DNA from: Pseudomonadales bacterium | GTDB lineage: Bacteria > Pseudomonadota > Gammaproteobacteria > Pseudomonadales > Halieaceae | Assembly (NCBI GenBank): GCA_024234855.1 | Contig: JACKNN010000003.1 | Location: 248,001-312,000 of the forward strand | Length of the DNA: 64,000 nt | Reading direction: 5' to 3' | In this document: piece by piece, positions 53,826-62,649 of the stretch | Numbering within the stretch: position 1 is the stretch's first letter | Layout: the number at the start of each line of letters is the position of its first letter | Program-made: the position numbers and the translations under genes | Notes under the pieces: model-generated | The model's database searches: none | The model's input: the letters and a program-made list of their open reading frames with translations, nothing else | Told to the model about the DNA's origin: nothing

Positions 53826-54461
53826 TTACTGGCCGGCGGGCCCGAAATCGTATTTGCCCCCTTTTTTCAGTGCCCGCTGGTAGGCGGGCCGCGCCTGGAA
53901 TCGCTCGCGCATGGCTGCCAGGTTGGGAAAGACGCCCTCCGGGTGTAACAGGGGTGCCAGTTCTGCCACAAAGGACAGCTGCACATCGGCGCCGGAAAAC
54001 GTATTGCCGACAAACCAGTCGACACCGTCCAGCGCCCTGTTCATATAGCCCAGGTGCCGGTTCAACTCGTCGTTGATACGCGGTTGCAGCGCGGCCCCAC
54101 CATCGGGCAGGCGACCGGTGTACATACGCAGCATCAGCGGCAGCATGGCGCTGCCCTCGGCGTAGTGCAGCCACTGCAGGTACTGCTCGTGCTCGTTGCT
54201 GCCCGCCGCGGGCATCAGCCGGCCCCCGCCGTGGCGGCGCAGTATGTAGTCGATGATTGCGCCGGATTCGATAACGGTATTGCCGGCGTCGGTAAGTACG
54301 GGTGATTTGCCCAGGGGGTGCACCGCTTCCAGCGCCGGCGGCGCCAGGTTGGTCTCGGCGTTGCGCTGGTATGACTTCAGTTCATAGGGGAGTTCCAACT
54401 CCTCCAGCAGCCAGAGAATCCGCTGGGAACGGGAGTTGTTGAGGTGATGTACGGTTAACAT
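53826..54461 (-). CDS. Glutathione S-transferase family protein
   Basis: A 211-residue GST. It opens LTVHHLNNSRSQRILWLLEELELPYELKSYQR, with the SRSQRILWLLEE text of the beta/YibF-like group. HPLGKSPVLTDAGNTVIESGAIIDYIL and FSGADVQLSFVAELAPLL follow. A good GAGGA precedes the ATG. The substrate is unknown. It lies 32 bp downstream of a CvfB-like gene on the same strand. Confidence 0.87.
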   Translation of the reverse strand: MLTVHHLNNSRSQRILWLLEELELPYELKSYQRNAETNLAPPALEAVHPLGKSPVLTDAGNTVIESGAIIDYILRRHGGGRLMPAAGSNEHEQYLQWLHYAEGSAMLPLMLRMYTGRLPDGGAALQPRINDELNRHLGYMNRALDGVDWFVGNTFSGADVQLSFVAELAPLLHPEGVFPNLAAMRERFQARPAYQRALKKGGKYDFGPAGQ

Positions 54462-54493
54462 GGTCGATATCCTCGTGCAAAGTGTTGTCAGTG

Positions 54494-55333
54494 TTACTCC
54501 CCGGCCAGCCGTATACCGTCGGCATGGAGCGTGATACGCCGTTGTTTGTAGAGAGCACCCAGCGCCTGCTTGAAAACCTTCTTGCTCACACCAAAGGTAG
54601 CATAGATCGCCTCGGGCGGGCTTTTATCGCTCAGGGGGAGATGCCCGGCATTCGCCTGCAGGTGATTGATGATCTGTTCTCCCAGTCCGTCCAGCCGGCT
54701 TTTGCTGAAACCGGGCTTTTCCAGTGACAGGTCAATCTTGCCGTCCGTGCGAACCTGCCTGATGTAGGCCTTAACCGACTGCCCCTTGCGCAGCGTACGG
54801 AACAGTTCATTGCCGTACAGCAGCCCCCAGCTGCGATGGTCGATGACGGCCTTGAAACCCAGCTCGGTCTGCTCTGCAATGATCAGTGCGACCTCCTGCC
54901 CGACCGTGAACCCGGTCGCATCGTCCCTGATCCAGTGGTCGATACGGGTGGATCCCGCGACCCGGCCCTGGTTGTCCAGGTAGAGCCTCACCAGCGTACG
55001 CTGTCCCTTGCGCAGGGCGTGGTGCTGCTCGGCGAACGGTATAAACAGGTCCTTTGGCAGCCCCCAGTCGGCAAAAGCGCCGAGCTGGTTGACCTCGACG
55101 ATCTCCAGCCAGGCGACCTCGCCCAGTTGCGCCAGCGGCCGTTGCGTGGTGGCGGCTGGCCCGCCATCGGCGCCGATATAAACAAACACCTCGACGCTCT
55201 CGCCGGCGCGATACGGTCGGTCGACCTGTTCAATCGGCAGCAGGAGGGTGCGCCCCTGGCCGCCATCGAGCAGCAGTCCGTTGGGGTGTGCCTCGATTAC
55301 CACCAGCAGATTACTGCGGCCTATGTCGATCAT
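54494..55333 (-). CDS. S1-domain RNA-binding protein (CvfB/YitL-like)
   Basis: A 279-residue protein of the CvfB/YitL family with S1-like OB domains and a C-terminal winged helix. The start MIDIGRSNLLVVIEAHPNGLLLDGG, the middle AFADWGLPKDLFIPFAEQ and ELGFKAVIDHRSWGLLYGNELF are recurring family text. The tail SDKSPPEAIYATFGVSKKVFKQALGALYK is the winged-helix part. The ATG at 55333 is used since the family starts there; a TTG at 55351 is an alternative. It may bind RNA and affect gene expression; targets are unknown. Confidence 0.88.
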   Translation of the reverse strand: MIDIGRSNLLVVIEAHPNGLLLDGGQGRTLLLPIEQVDRPYRAGESVEVFVYIGADGGPAATTQRPLAQLGEVAWLEIVEVNQLGAFADWGLPKDLFIPFAEQHHALRKGQRTLVRLYLDNQGRVAGSTRIDHWIRDDATGFTVGQEVALIIAEQTELGFKAVIDHRSWGLLYGNELFRTLRKGQSVKAYIRQVRTDGKIDLSLEKPGFSKSRLDGLGEQIINHLQANAGHLPLSDKSPPEAIYATFGVSKKVFKQALGALYKQRRITLHADGIRLAGE

Positions 55334-55504
55334 GTGGTGTCCGTTGCTCAAGGGGGGTGTTCCCGTTATTGTACGGTAAAACGGCCCTGCCGCTGCCTGC
55401 CGGCACCGGCGAAAAAAACCATTGATTCAGCGCAAGAAAAAACATCGTCACCGGGGTACAATCGCGGCCACTGAAATGCCCCCACTCACCGCGGAGACAT
55501 CCGG

Positions 55505-56908
55505 ATGGAACGATTTATAGCCCTGCTGGCGGGCCTGCTGGGATCAACGGCGGTTCTGGCGTCGGAGTCCGCGGCAAAATCGCTGGACCTGACGGCCAGT
55601 TGGGTCGGATACGCCGCCATCGTTATTTTTGCCCTGGCGTATTTCCTGGTAATCCTGGAAGAAAAAATCCACCTCAGGAAATCCAAGCCGGTGCTGCTCG
55701 CTGCGGGGGTCATCTGGATTCTCATTGCGCTGGCCTACAATTCCCACGGTCTCACCCATATCGCCGAGCAGGCCATCCGCCACAATTTCCTGGAGTATGC
55801 GGAACTGTTTTTCTTCCTGCTGGTGGCGATGACCTACATCAACGCCATGATAGAGCGGGGTGTGTTCGATGAGTTGCGCGACTGGCTGGTAGCGCGTGGC
55901 TACAGCTACCGCACACTGTTCTGGATAACCGGTGGCCTGGCCTTCCTGATCTCCCCGGTGGCGGATAACCTGACTACCGCACTGATCATGTGTGCGGTCA
56001 TCCTGGCGGTGGGGCGGGACCAGTCGACATTCATCGCGCTGGGATGCATTAACATCGTCATCGGTGCCAATGCCGGTGGGGCCTTCAGCCCGTTCGGGGA
56101 TATCACCACGCTGATGGTGTGGCAAAAGGGCATGCTGTCTTTCTGGACATTCTTCAAGTTGTTCATTCCCTCCCTGGTCAATTTCGTGGTGCCGGCGCTG
56201 ATAATGCATTTTGCCCTGCCGGCGGGCAAGCCGGCCTCAGCGGGGGGAGATGGCGCTTCGGCGCTTAAGCCGGGCGGGATGACGATTGTTGCCCTGTTCT
56301 TCCTCACCATTGTCACCGCGGTGAGCTTCCATAACTTCCTGCATTTGCCGCCGGTGTTTGGCATGATGACTGGCCTGGCTTACCTGAAATTCTATGGCTT
56401 TTACCTGCGCAACAAGACGCACTCGACGGCGACCGTCAGCAGTATGGATATGCCTCCCGGGAGCGACGGGCACAACAGCTTCGATGTTTTTGACAATATC
56501 GCCAAGGCCGAGTGGGATACGCTGTTCTTTTTTTACGGGGTCATCATGGCGGTTGGCGGGCTGGGTTTTATCGGCTACCTCAGCATGGCCTCGGGGTATA
56601 TCTATGGCGAGTTGGGGGCAACCACGGCCAATGTGCTGATAGGCCTGATGTCCGCCGTGGTCGATAACATTCCCGTGATGTTCGCCGTATTGACCATGAA
56701 TCCCGACATGCCGGAGTTGCAGTGGCTGCTGGTGACCCTGACTGCGGGTGTGGGGGGCAGCCTCTTGTCCATAGGCTCAGCGGCGGGCGTGGCACTGATG
56801 GGCCAGGCGCGGGGGCACTACACGTTCTTCGGTCACCTGAAGTGGACGCCGGCGATCGCCCTGGGTTATTTCGCCAGTATCTATGTCCACTTCCTGATCA
56901 ACGGTTAG
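55505..56908 (+). CDS. nhaD: Na+/H+ antiporter NhaD
   Basis: A 467-residue antiporter of the NhaD family with about 12-13 membrane helices. FFFLLVAMTYINAMIERGVFD, SPVADNLTTALIMCAVILAVG and INIVIGANAGGAFSPFGDITTLMVW are the characteristic blocks with the ion-site Asp and Asn residues. It exchanges sodium for protons, as expected for a marine cell. The ATG follows GGAGAC. The start of the protein may include a signal-like helix, and the stop overlaps by 3 bp with the convergent WS/DGAT stop. Confidence 0.93.
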   Translation: MERFIALLAGLLGSTAVLASESAAKSLDLTASWVGYAAIVIFALAYFLVILEEKIHLRKSKPVLLAAGVIWILIALAYNSHGLTHIAEQAIRHNFLEYAELFFFLLVAMTYINAMIERGVFDELRDWLVARGYSYRTLFWITGGLAFLISPVADNLTTALIMCAVILAVGRDQSTFIALGCINIVIGANAGGAFSPFGDITTLMVWQKGMLSFWTFFKLFIPSLVNFVVPALIMHFALPAGKPASAGGDGASALKPGGMTIVALFFLTIVTAVSFHNFLHLPPVFGMMTGLAYLKFYGFYLRNKTHSTATVSSMDMPPGSDGHNSFDVFDNIAKAEWDTLFFFYGVIMAVGGLGFIGYLSMASGYIYGELGATTANVLIGLMSAVVDNIPVMFAVLTMNPDMPELQWLLVTLTAGVGGSLLSIGSAAGVALMGQARGHYTFFGHLKWTPAIALGYFASIYVHFLING

Positions 56909-58407
56909 CGCGGCCGAGGGCAACCCGTCCCGGGCGCCACTGTCCGGGCGTCAGCGGTGCCGGATGCCGGCGTTGATGGCGCAGTCGCCGCTGCCTCCTG
57001 CTGTTGCTTCTGCTCCAGCAACTGCTGGTATTCAGCGAACGCCTCGCGAAAATAGCCGACCAGCTCCCAGCCATCAGGCAGCAGTTTTTTGTCCGCCAGT
57101 ATGCAGATATTGAACTGACCGGCGTAACTCCAGACAGTGGTGTTCAGGCCGAGGCCGTGGGCGATCATGCCCATGGATATCCAGTTCTTGAGCTTCATGG
57201 CGCCCATGTAGAGCGGCTCACGCGGCCCGGGCACGTTGGAAATGGCGGCATTGCCCCAGATCCCGAACTTGCCTTCCTTGTGCTTTACTATCCAGTCCAG
57301 CAGGCGAATCAGAATTGGTGGTGTAATTTCCACGATGTTGGACAGGTCGGCGCCCTCGGCGGCCACCAGGTGTTCTTTCATGACATTGCCGGCGTGGGCG
57401 GCAGCCTTGAGCCTGGCTGCGGGATCCGCCAGGTGCACCGGCATCGCCAGGTAGTCGGTCGAGGTCATATTGCCGATCATGTCGTCCAGCTCCGGCGGCG
57501 GGCGCTTGGAAACCGGAATGGCGGCGACCAGCGGGCCGGTATCCGGGTCGTAGCCGCGGGTCTGCATGAATTTGCGATAGGCCCCGGCGGTGGCCGCCAC
57601 GAACAGGTCATTGATGGTGACGCCGAAGCCCTTGCTGATCGCGCGGATGTCTTCCAGCGCGAGGGTATCGAAGACAAAAGTCCTGCCCCGCCCGACCATG
57701 ATATTGAAGGGTGAATCCCGGGTGTCGTTGAGCGCGCTGGGGGGCAACTCCCGACCCGATTCCCGGTATTTTTTCTTCATGGCGCGGACATTGGCTATGC
57801 CCTGCCGGATCTTGGGCAGGCTGGTCATCCAGGTGCGCGGCAGATCTATGAGGGCATGGGCCAGCAGGGTCAGCCTGCCGGGGGTCTTTTCCGGCACCCA
57901 GGCCATCTGCATCTCGGGTTCCGCCGCGTTCTGGGACAGCGAATATATCCTGTGCAGCAGGCGCGCCGCGCCGGAACCGTCCGTATAGGCGTGGTGGACC
58001 AGCGTCACCAGCGCGACTTCATTGTCCTGCAGCCCCTCCACCACCCAGCACAGCCACAGCGGCTTGCTCATATCCAGCGGCCAGGCATAGACCTCGGATA
58101 CCAGCTCACAGAACGCCTTGCGGTCCCCCGGGGCGGGGCAGGCAATACGGCGCAGGTGGTAATCCAGGTCGAAGTCCGGGTCGTCCACCCATACCGGGTG
58201 GTGCAGGCCCAGAGGTACCTTCAGCGCTTTCCAGCGGAACATCGGCAGCAGGTGCTGCCGGTTGGCCACGCTCTTGCGGAACAACTCGTAGTTCCAGCCG
58301 CCGGGAATATCCGAGGTATCCATGATCGAAATTTTCAGGGTGTGCATCACGGCCCCCGACTGTTCCTGGTGGAACAGGAAGGCGCTGACACCGTCCATTC
58401 TGCGCAT
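56905..58407 (-). CDS. Wax ester synthase/diacylglycerol acyltransferase (WS/DGAT)
   Basis: A 500-residue acyltransferase of the WS/DGAT family that makes triacylglycerol or wax esters from acyl-CoA. The active site HHxxxDG is H138-H139-AYT-D143-G144. NDLFVAATAGAYR and GNAAISNVPGPREPLYMGAMKL are family blocks. It has a repetitive Gln/Ala-rich C-terminal tail. The ATG follows GAGGGA. The gene is alone and converges on nhaD. It suggests neutral-lipid storage, in keeping with the many acyl-CoA genes. Confidence 0.92.
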   Translation of the reverse strand: MRRMDGVSAFLFHQEQSGAVMHTLKISIMDTSDIPGGWNYELFRKSVANRQHLLPMFRWKALKVPLGLHHPVWVDDPDFDLDYHLRRIACPAPGDRKAFCELVSEVYAWPLDMSKPLWLCWVVEGLQDNEVALVTLVHHAYTDGSGAARLLHRIYSLSQNAAEPEMQMAWVPEKTPGRLTLLAHALIDLPRTWMTSLPKIRQGIANVRAMKKKYRESGRELPPSALNDTRDSPFNIMVGRGRTFVFDTLALEDIRAISKGFGVTINDLFVAATAGAYRKFMQTRGYDPDTGPLVAAIPVSKRPPPELDDMIGNMTSTDYLAMPVHLADPAARLKAAAHAGNVMKEHLVAAEGADLSNIVEITPPILIRLLDWIVKHKEGKFGIWGNAAISNVPGPREPLYMGAMKLKNWISMGMIAHGLGLNTTVWSYAGQFNICILADKKLLPDGWELVGYFREAFAEYQQLLEQKQQQEAAATAPSTPASGTADARTVAPGTGCPRPR

Positions 58408-58519
58408 GTGATTCCCTCTGGCTTATTATGGTGGAGACGACTTTTTGCCGATTTCCAGTCGCGGGGGAATCATAGTACTGCCGGTGTGTGGCCTTGTCAT
58501 TGCCAATGGCAGGGCACGG

Positions 58520-59056
58520 TTACCTGCGGCTGTAGCCGGGTACCGGCGCGGTGATGTAGTGCATCTTGTCCAGCCCCTGTTCTTTTATGCCCTGGTCTGA
58601 CCAGGCCTTGATCATGCCGGCATCCATCATGTTCATATACTGGCCGCTGTCCGTATCGAAGTTGACGTTGGCGCCGGTCACGATCATGAAAGTATCGGTG
58701 TCCTCGGTATTGTCGGCCGGGGTGTTGAACTGGTGCACCGAACCGCCGGGCTCGTACAGGTAACAGCCGGCAGTCTGCTTCTGCTCGGGGTACTCGGTGT
58801 AGTACCAGCAGCCGGACATGGTGTACAGGTGCACGGTACCGGTGTGGAAGTGCAGGGGCAGGGTGACGCCGGGGGCAAATTTTACCCGCAGCACCCACAC
58901 GCCGTTATGCGGGTCCAGAAACAGCGGGTGGGCCTTGATGCCGGGATGCAGCAGGCCCTCCAGGAACTTGCTCACATTGGTGTCGATGGTCAGCAGCTCA
59001 TCCTGGTGGGTGAAAGTTTCGGGTATCTGTGAGGGTGCCTTTTCTGCCACGTTCAT
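58520..59056 (-). CDS. Cupin protein (2,4'-dihydroxyacetophenone dioxygenase-like)
   Basis: A 178-residue single-domain cupin of the 2,4'-dihydroxyacetophenone dioxygenase family. PLHFHTGTVHLYTMSG holds the first cupin motif with iron-binding histidines, and SVHQFNTPAD the second. FLEGLLHPGIKAHPLFLDPHNGVWVL is the recurring family N-terminus. The enzyme class cleaves a C-C bond using iron and oxygen, but homologues are often of unknown substrate. The ATG at 59056 follows AGGAG; longer frames upstream are noise. Confidence 0.85.
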   Translation of the reverse strand: MNVAEKAPSQIPETFTHQDELLTIDTNVSKFLEGLLHPGIKAHPLFLDPHNGVWVLRVKFAPGVTLPLHFHTGTVHLYTMSGCWYYTEYPEQKQTAGCYLYEPGGSVHQFNTPADNTEDTDTFMIVTGANVNFDTDSGQYMNMMDAGMIKAWSDQGIKEQGLDKMHYITAPVPGYSRR

Positions 59057-59465
59057 GTTGATTCTCCTGTTATTCGTCGGGGGTGGGTCGGGTAATGACC
59101 CGCATGTGAGCCTGGCCGCCTGTAGCCGGCAGCACGACCGCGTAATGATCCCGGCACGCCTGGTCCGCGCCCGGGGTTCAGCACCACATGACAATAGTAG
59201 TCTAGTGGCGGCATGTTGCACTTTGGATATCGCGACAAGAAGTTGGGAAGATGCGCCGGGTCGTCCTGGCGCCGGGGTTCCTGCGCCCATGCTGTATCGC
59301 AAGCCTCGCGCAGCGCACTTTCGGCGCAAAACTGCCGCGCTCAAGGAAACGCAAGCGCCCGCGATATTGGCCGTGTAATATTGCCTGGCCCGGCGGGTAA
59401 CCGGGCAGCTGATTACGCGGTGGGCGAAGCGGCAGCGGTAACTGGCGAATCTGAGGGAGTGCGCG
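59057..59465. other. Intergenic region, no gene seen
   Basis: The 409 bp between the divergent cupin and YrbG-like genes hold no supportable gene. A short stem GGGTC-n7-GACCC lies near 59085-59101 upstream of the cupin start. Open frames crossing this stretch have no family text and poor codon character. Confidence 0.5.
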
Positions 59466-60425
59466 GTGATTGTCGATGTGGTTTTGACGGTATCGGGGCT
59501 GGCCCTGCTGGTTGTCGCAGCAGATTTTCTGGTCAGGGGAGGGACCGCCCTGGCGTCACGATATGGCGTATCGCCGCTCGTGATTGGTCTGACGGTTGTC
59601 TCCTTCGGCACATCCATGCCGGAGATGTTTGTCAGCGTGACCTCGGGTATCCAGGGCAACGCCGACCTTGCCGTCGCCAATGTCCTGGGTAGCAATATCT
59701 TCAATGTACTGGTAGTGCTGGGTGTGGCAGCGATTATTTGTCCGCTCCCCGTCCAGAACTCCACGGTGCTGACCGAGATACCTTTCTCCGTTACGGCAGC
59801 GATCCTGCTGGGCTTCCTCGCCAACGCGGCGCTGTTTACCAGTAAACCTGATTTGAGTATCAGCCGGATCGATGGCGCGATTCTGCTGTTTTTTTTCCTG
59901 CTGTTCATGCTCTACATATACACGACTTCAGGTGGTGACAGCGGAGACGCTTCACCTGTTGCCACAAAGAGCCCGGTTGTCCGTGCAATCGCATATATCC
60001 TGCTGGGGGTTGGCGGGCTCTTCCTCGGTGGGCAGTGGGTGGTTGATGGCGCTGTGGGCCTCGCGCGGCGCTGGGGGGTGGACGATGCCCTGATAGGGCT
60101 GACAATTGTCGCCATCGGCACTTCCCTGCCCGAATTGACGGCCTCAGCTGTCGCGGCCTATCGCAAGGAAGTCGATATAGCCGTGGGCAATGTCGTCGGC
60201 TCAAATATCTTTAACATTCTCTGGATTCTTGGTCTGACCGCCGGGATAACGGAATTGCCGTTCGAGGCAATCAGCAACGTCGATATCATCATTTGCGTGG
60301 CCTCCAGCATGATGGTTCTGCTCGCCGTGGCGACCAGTCGCGCCGCCACTATTTCCCGGCGGTTCGGAGGCCTTTTTGTCGGGCTTTACAGTGCCTATTT
60401 GTGGTACGTGATACAGCGAGGTTAA
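59466..60425 (+). CDS. yrbG: Calcium/sodium antiporter (YrbG-like, CaCA family)
   Basis: A 319-residue inner membrane exchanger with two inverted repeats, each carrying the alpha motif: SFGTSMPEMFVSVTSG and AIGTSLPELTASAVAA, followed by GNVLGSNIFNV-like (NVLGSNIFN) and NVVGSNIFNI. About ten helices. It is expected to exchange Na+ for Ca2+. The start is a GTG at 59466 after GAGGGAG. The SLC13-type permease follows 268 bp downstream. Confidence 0.92.
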   Translation: MIVDVVLTVSGLALLVVAADFLVRGGTALASRYGVSPLVIGLTVVSFGTSMPEMFVSVTSGIQGNADLAVANVLGSNIFNVLVVLGVAAIICPLPVQNSTVLTEIPFSVTAAILLGFLANAALFTSKPDLSISRIDGAILLFFFLLFMLYIYTTSGGDSGDASPVATKSPVVRAIAYILLGVGGLFLGGQWVVDGAVGLARRWGVDDALIGLTIVAIGTSLPELTASAVAAYRKEVDIAVGNVVGSNIFNILWILGLTAGITELPFEAISNVDIIICVASSMMVLLAVATSRAATISRRFGGLFVGLYSAYLWYVIQRG

Positions 60426-60693
60426 ACAGGATTCCGGTGGGTTGTACCGGCGGCCCACGCTCGTGGCGATCATCGGGTGCCGAAAGCGGCAATTTTCACA
60501 CTTGCGGTTAATGGCGCGCCAATTCGATGGGGGCACGTTGCAAGCGGTCTAGCGCGGATATATGATCCGGCACGTTGGCACCTCGCCCTCGTTCGCCGGC
60601 TCCCCAAGAGACTATGTCAATTCCTCCCTTTACCCCGCATCGCCTGCATTTGTTTGCGCCGTTTCAACGTTGGCGACCTGACAAAGCCGACTG

Positions 60694-62481
60694 ATGTTGT
60701 TGACCTCCATGTCAGTGGATGCATGGCTGACGCTGCTGGTGGTGGCGGGAAGCCTCGCGCTGCTGGTCAGCAACCGTTTCGCGCCGGACATCACCCTGGT
60801 CGGAGCCTTGAGTACCCTGTTGCTGCTCGGTGTGCTCGACCCCACGCAGGCGCTCGCCGGGTTTGCCAATCCCGGCCTGGTGACGGTCGCGGTGCTGTAT
60901 GTGGTCGTGGCTGGCCTGGTCGACACCGGCGCGGTTCAGGCCTTCGGGGCCAGGCTGTTGGGTAAACCCCGCAGCGTGGTCGGCGCCCAGGCGCGATTGA
61001 TGTTGCCGGTAATGGGGATGAGCGCGTTTCTCAACAATACGCCCGTGGTGGCCATGTTTGTGCCGGTGGTGGGCGAGTGGTGCCGGCGCCACCGTTTGTC
61101 GGTGTCCAAGCTCATGCTGCCACTGAGCTATGCGGCGATCTTCGGCGGCTGTTGCACCCTGATAGGTACCAGCACCAACCTCATTGTTCACGGCCTGGTG
61201 CTCGAGCGGACAGACCTCGGCCCCATGGGCTTTTTCGACATCGCGGCTGTGGGAGTGCCGGTGGCGCTGACAGGCTTCGCCTATATGCTCATTACCCAGC
61301 GCTGGTTGCTGCCCGAGCGCATCCCCCCGCTGGATCACCTGGAGACCGCACGCGAATACACTATTGAATTCGTCGTCGGCGCGCAGAGTCCCCACATCGG
61401 CAAAAGTATAGAACGCGCTGGCCTGCGCCATTTGCCCGGCGTTTTCCTGGCCGAAATATGGCGCGGTGAACGGGTGATGGCGGCGGTCTCCCCGGACGAA
61501 ATCCTGCTTGAAAATGATCGCCTGGTATTTGTCGGAGCGGTCGATTCCGTGGTCGAACTGGTGCGCCAGCCGGGGCTGACGCCCGCTCCGGAGAACCTGT
61601 TCGACATCGCCGCGCCCCGCAGCGATCGCCAGCTGATCGAGGTGGTGATGTCGGCTACCAGTCCCGTCCTCGGCCACTCGATTCGCGACGCCAAATTCCG
61701 CACGCATTACGACGCGGTAGTAATTGCCGTGGCGCGCAACGGCGAGCGTATCGCCGGCAGGATAGGTGATATCGTTTTACACGGCGGCGATACCCTGTTG
61801 GTGGAGGCGCGCACCTCCTTCGTGCAGCAGCAGCAACATAACCGGGATTTTCTCCTGGTGCATCCGCTGCAGGGTGCCGCGGTACCGCGTCACAATCGCG
61901 CCGGGCTGGCTGTGGCGGTACTGACCGGCATGGTCGTGCTGGCGACGACCGGCTGGTTGTCGATGCTGGAAGCCGCGCTGCTCGCGGGGGGGCTGATGCT
62001 GCTGACCCGCTGTACCAGCGCCGCCTCCGCGCGAGCCAGCATCGACTGGTCAGTGCTGGTGATGATCGGCGCCTCGCTGGGCCTGGGTGCGGCGCTACAG
62101 ACGAGCGGCGCCGCGCAGGCGATAGCCAGCTGCGGCCTGCAACTGGTGGGCCAGCAGCCCTGGCTGGCGCTGCTGGTGATCTATGCCATCACCAGCCTGA
62201 TGACCGAGGTGATCACCAATAATGCCGCCGCCGTGCTGATGTTTCCCATCGCGCAAAGCGTGGCCCAGAGCCTGGGTGTTTCCCTGTGGCCTTTCATCGT
62301 GGTGCTGATGCTGGGGGCTTCCGCCAGCTTCGCCACGCCCATCGGCTACCAGACCAACCTGATGGTCTACGGTCCCGGCGGCTATCGGTTTTCCGACTAC
62401 CTGCGCATTGGCGTGCCGCTCAATATTCTGCTGGGTCTGGTATCCGTCGGCCTGGTACCACTGGTCTGGCCTTTTTACTAG
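60694..62481 (+). CDS. SLC13/DASS-type permease with two TrkA-C domains
   Basis: A 595-residue permease. Helical blocks surround two soluble TrkA_C-like domains (about 225-290 and 310-385; e.g. LAEIWRGERVMAAVSPDEILLENDRLVFVG and GDTLLVEA). The carrier motifs LNNTPVVAMFVPVV and TEVITNNAAAVLMFPIA are the inverted-repeat substrate and sodium sites. This layout is the SLC13/citrate-sulfate-like group with RCK-type domains. The substrate may be sulfate, carboxylate or silicate and is not fixed. The start at 60694 is the first ATG; no strong ribosome-binding site is visible, and 60709 is an alternative. Confidence 0.88.
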   Translation: MLLTSMSVDAWLTLLVVAGSLALLVSNRFAPDITLVGALSTLLLLGVLDPTQALAGFANPGLVTVAVLYVVVAGLVDTGAVQAFGARLLGKPRSVVGAQARLMLPVMGMSAFLNNTPVVAMFVPVVGEWCRRHRLSVSKLMLPLSYAAIFGGCCTLIGTSTNLIVHGLVLERTDLGPMGFFDIAAVGVPVALTGFAYMLITQRWLLPERIPPLDHLETAREYTIEFVVGAQSPHIGKSIERAGLRHLPGVFLAEIWRGERVMAAVSPDEILLENDRLVFVGAVDSVVELVRQPGLTPAPENLFDIAAPRSDRQLIEVVMSATSPVLGHSIRDAKFRTHYDAVVIAVARNGERIAGRIGDIVLHGGDTLLVEARTSFVQQQQHNRDFLLVHPLQGAAVPRHNRAGLAVAVLTGMVVLATTGWLSMLEAALLAGGLMLLTRCTSAASARASIDWSVLVMIGASLGLGAALQTSGAAQAIASCGLQLVGQQPWLALLVIYAITSLMTEVITNNAAAVLMFPIAQSVAQSLGVSLWPFIVVLMLGASASFATPIGYQTNLMVYGPGGYRFSDYLRIGVPLNILLGLVSVGLVPLVWPFY

Positions 62482-62649
62482 ATTCGGGCAGCAGCGCAGC
62501 CGGTCGCGCCAGGCCGCGCGCAATCTTTCAGCCCTGTGCGCCGGCTGCACAATTAATGTGGTCATGCCGGAGGCGGCCAGTAGCTGCTAGTATTCCGCCT
62601 CGCGTGGACAGAACAGCGCACATCGCCGCAAACAGCCCCAGGAGTGCCC

